Shown piece by piece: positions 4,551-6,377 of a stretch of DNA of 6,377 nucleotides. The translations under genes and the position numbers were made by a program. This DNA comes from Dehalococcoidia bacterium. GTDB taxonomy: Bacteria > Chloroflexota > Dehalococcoidia > UBA2979. How positions within the stretch are numbered: position 1 is the stretch's first letter; the number at the start of each line of letters is the position of its first letter. Location of the stretch: assembly GCA_030745285.1 (NCBI GenBank), contig JASLOV010000202.1, positions 1 to 6,377 on the forward strand. Reading direction: 5' to 3'. A model generated the notes under the pieces. That model was not told where the DNA came from. It saw only the letters and a list, made by a program, of their open reading frames with translations, and searched no databases.

Positions 4551-5588
4551 CTACAACCCGTGCGTCGAGCGCACCGCGTCGAGCAGCGGGCCGATGTCCG
4601 GCCACGGTTCCGGGTCCACGGGTTGAGGGTCGGGCGTGGGGTCCTCGTCGAGCAGCAGCTCGCAGAGCGCGCCCGCGCACCAGGCGAGGGCGTGTTCGTC
4701 GTAGCCGCCCTCCAGCGCGACGACGAGGCGGCCGTCACTGAGCGCGTCGGCAGCCTCGATCACGCGACGGGCGATGGCGGTGTAGCCGGTGGTGGTGAGG
4801 TTGAGTGGCGCGAGCGGGTCGCGGGCGTGCGCGTCCCAGCCGCTGGAGACGACGATGAGCTGCGGGGCGAAGCGTGCGAGCGCGGGCAGGACGGCCTGCT
4901 CGTAGACGGCATCGAAGACGGCGTCGCCCGCGCCGTGCGGCAGCGGGATGTTGATCATCGTGCCCGCGGCGTCGCCGCTCCCGGTCTCCTCGACAGTGCC
5001 GGTACCCGGGTAGAAGGGCGAGGCGTGGGTGCTGATGTAGAGCAGCCGCGGGTCGGCGTCGAAGAGCGCCTGCGTGCCGTTGCCGTGGTGCACGTCCCAG
5101 TCGACGACGGCGATGCGCTCGACGCCCGCCTGGAAGGCCGAGGCGATGGCGATGGCGACGTTGTTGAGCAGGCAGAACCCCATCAGCGTCTCGCTCGTGG
5201 CGTGGTGGCCGGGCGGGCGCACGGCCGCGAAGGCGCGCCGGTGGTCGCCGGCGAGCACGGTTTCGAGCGCGACGAGCACGCCCCCGGCCGCGCGCCGGGC
5301 TGCCGCCGGCGAGGCGGTGGTGAGGTAGGTGTCGGCGTCCGCGAAGCCGCCGCCGCGCCGCCCGAGGTCGTCGATGATCGCCGGCACGCGGGGGTCGTGC
5401 ACCGCCAGCACTTCCTCGGCGGTGACGTCGCGGGCGTCGAGCGCGGTCATGCGCTCGCGCAGGCCGGTGGCGTCCAGGTGGTCGAGGATCGCGGTCAACC
5501 GGTCCGGTCGCTCCGGGTGGCGCGGGTACTGGTGCGCCAGGTCGAGCCGCGGCGTCGAGCGGTCGGTGACGAGGGCGGCGGTCTGCAT
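4551..5588 (-). CDS. Histone deacetylase superfamily amidohydrolase (AcuC / acetylpolyamine deacetylase-like)
   Basis: A 345-residue zinc-dependent deacetylase of the arginase/deacetylase fold, about the usual length for bacterial members. The hallmarks are complete: HPERPDRL at 24-31, RPPGHHA at 124-130 with the catalytic His pair H128/H129, DWDVHHGNGT at 163-172 with zinc ligands D165 and H167, SSGWDAH at 248-254 with zinc ligand D252, and EGGYD at 293-297 with catalytic Y296. The enzyme should be active in the cytoplasm, removing acetyl groups from protein lysines or from small amines such as acetylpolyamines. The sequence does not decide which. ATG 5588 suits the family N-terminus, but no Shine-Dalgarno is seen. 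The methyltransferase gene ends 17 bp upstream on the same strand, so the two probably share a transcript. Its TAG lies 20 bp from the end of the convergent decayed gene. Confidence 0.93.
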   Translation of the reverse strand: MQTAALVTDRSTPRLDLAHQYPRHPERPDRLTAILDHLDATGLRERMTALDARDVTAEEVLAVHDPRVPAIIDDLGRRGGGFADADTYLTTASPAAARRAAGGVLVALETVLAGDHRRAFAAVRPPGHHATSETLMGFCLLNNVAIAIASAFQAGVERIAVVDWDVHHGNGTQALFDADPRLLYISTHASPFYPGTGTVEETGSGDAAGTMINIPLPHGAGDAVFDAVYEQAVLPALARFAPQLIVVSSGWDAHARDPLAPLNLTTTGYTAIARRVIEAADALSDGRLVVALEGGYDEHALAWCAGALCELLLDEDPTPDPQPVDPEPWPDIGPLLDAVRSTHGL

Positions 5589-5605
5589 GGAGGGTCGGGA
5601 CCGCG

Positions 5606-6265
5606 CTAGGGCGAGCAGCCGGTGAGGATCTCGGTGGGCCAGCTCGCGCCGTGGCCGAAGTACTCGCGCTCGAGGCCCTCGAAGCCCAGTTCGCGCGCCA
5701 TCGGCTCGACGACGACCGGGCGGCAGGCGCCCAGGGCCTCCGGGTCGCGCTCGTAGGCCTGCTTCCAGCCGGCGGAGAACTCCGTGTCGCTGCCTTCGCC
5801 CTCGGTGAGGTTGACGAGGATCAGGCGGCCGTCCGCTCGCAACACGCGGCGGAACTCGGCGAGCACGACGGGGATCTCCTCCGTGGGGATGAGGTCGAGC
5901 ATGTAGCTGTTGAAGACGACGTCGAAGGAGCCGTCCGGGAACGGCAGCGCGGTGGCGTCGGCGAGTGAGAACGGGGCGTGCTCGACGCCCTGCTCGCGCA
6001 GGCGGGCGCGGGCGACGTCCATCATCCCGGCGGCGAGGTCGACGCCGTGTGCGCCCTCGATACCGGAGCTGGCCACCACCTCGGCGAAGGTGACGCCGGT
6101 GCCGATCGCGACCTCCAGGTAGCGCTCGCCGGGCTGGCGGTCGAGCAGTTCGAGCGCGCGCGCCTTCGGCACGGCCTCGTTGGCGGCGGTCAGCTCGTCG
6201 TAGTGCGGCGCGTTTTCGCCGTACCAGTGCTGAATGCGGCTGCGTTCGACCGGAACATCGAGCAT
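5606..6265 (-). CDS. Class I SAM-dependent methyltransferase (UbiE / Methyltransf_11-like)
   Basis: A 219-residue Rossmann-fold methyltransferase. Motif I is LEVAIGTG at 50-57 (SAM glycine loop), followed by VDLAAGMM at 75-82 with the acidic residue D76 that would hold the ribose. ADATALPFPDGSFDVV at 102-117 and the LRADGRLILVN segment make up the remaining core motifs. An N-terminal helix (WYGENAPHYDEL) resembles those of UbiE/phospholipid-type small-molecule methyltransferases. The methyl acceptor cannot be predicted. ATG 6265 is chosen because GAAGGGA precedes it at good spacing and homologues start near here. A longer in-frame reading from a TTG at 6364 would overlap the promoter and is low-complexity. 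It is the first gene of a likely two-gene operon with the deacetylase. Confidence 0.9.
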   Translation of the reverse strand: MLDVPVERSRIQHWYGENAPHYDELTAANEAVPKARALELLDRQPGERYLEVAIGTGVTFAEVVASSGIEGAHGVDLAAGMMDVARARLREQGVEHAPFSLADATALPFPDGSFDVVFNSYMLDLIPTEEIPVVLAEFRRVLRADGRLILVNLTEGEGSDTEFSAGWKQAYERDPEALGACRPVVVEPMARELGFEGLEREYFGHGASWPTEILTGCSP

Positions 6266-6336
6266 CGTGCGTCCCTTCGAGGGTTGCCGGCGGCGGTTGT
6301 CATCGGGCTTCGTCGAGCCCATCGGAGCCCGTGCCG

Positions 6337-6364
6337 AGTCTACCGCGCTGGCCGTTCGCGGCAA
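6337..6364 (-). promoter_or_regulatory. Promoter of the methyltransferase-deacetylase operon
   Basis: On the minus strand, TTGCCG (6359-6364, four of six to the -35) and TAGACT (6337-6342, TANNNT) are separated by 16 bp. Transcription would start near 6330, leaving a leader of about 65 nt that includes GAAGGGA before the ATG at 6265. It is inferred from consensus match and position. Confidence 0.45.
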
Positions 6365-6377
6365 TGTCTCCGGGCCT

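Noticed and set aside
4534..4553. 8-bp direct repeat CCCGGCTA at 4534-4541 and 4546-4553
   Set aside because: Too short to be a target-site duplication on its own; no element lies between the copies, and such repeats are common in GC-rich DNA.
4560..5609. Long 349-codon open frame on the plus strand, antisense to the deacetylase gene
   Set aside because: Its translation is low-complexity and rich in Gly, Ala, Arg and Val, with no motif. It mirrors the third-position GC of the real gene on the other strand.

Overview
The window is high-GC bacterial DNA with short intergenic gaps, a bacterial-type aspartyl-tRNA synthetase, a predicted F420-dependent enzyme and weak or missing Shine-Dalgarno sites before several genes. 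F420 chemistry plus high GC fits Actinomycetota or Chloroflexota (for example Thermomicrobia or Dehalococcoidia-like lineages). That placement is inference; the window holds no marker that settles it.

Layout. (1) Minus strand, 1-1009: the first 179 codons of aspS run off the left edge, preceded by a PPOX-fold F420-dependent oxidoreductase gene split by a one-base frameshift near 738-755. (2) Divergent control region 1010-1233. (3) Plus strand, 1234-3243: hemW (radical-SAM heme chaperone), a coupled small CxxC...CxxC protein of unknown function, and a VOC-fold protein resembling methylmalonyl-CoA epimerase. (4) A strong inverted repeat at 3261-3290, between convergent genes. (5) Minus strand, 3292-3702: a second VOC protein in which three of the four usual metal-ligand positions are not ligand-type. 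Its promoter region carries a perfect 12-bp palindrome and an inverted repeat. (6) Plus strand, about 3834-4530: a lower-GC tract (roughly 60% by hand count, against 70% or more around it) that reads as the remains of a foreign gene of unknown function. It has a frameshift at a C6 run and an in-frame amber stop. (7) Minus strand, 4551-6265: a likely two-gene operon of a class I SAM methyltransferase followed, after 17 bp, by a histone-deacetylase-superfamily amidohydrolase.

The genes are mostly core metabolism and single-enzyme accessory functions. I see no mobile element, CRISPR array, RNA gene or multi-gene defence system. The most interesting points are the decayed foreign gene, the frameshifted F420 enzyme, the zinc-ribbon-like gene coupled to hemW, the residues suggesting a non-discriminating AspRS, and the operator-like palindromes in the two divergent promoter regions. 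The two frameshifts could be assembly errors, which raw reads would settle.
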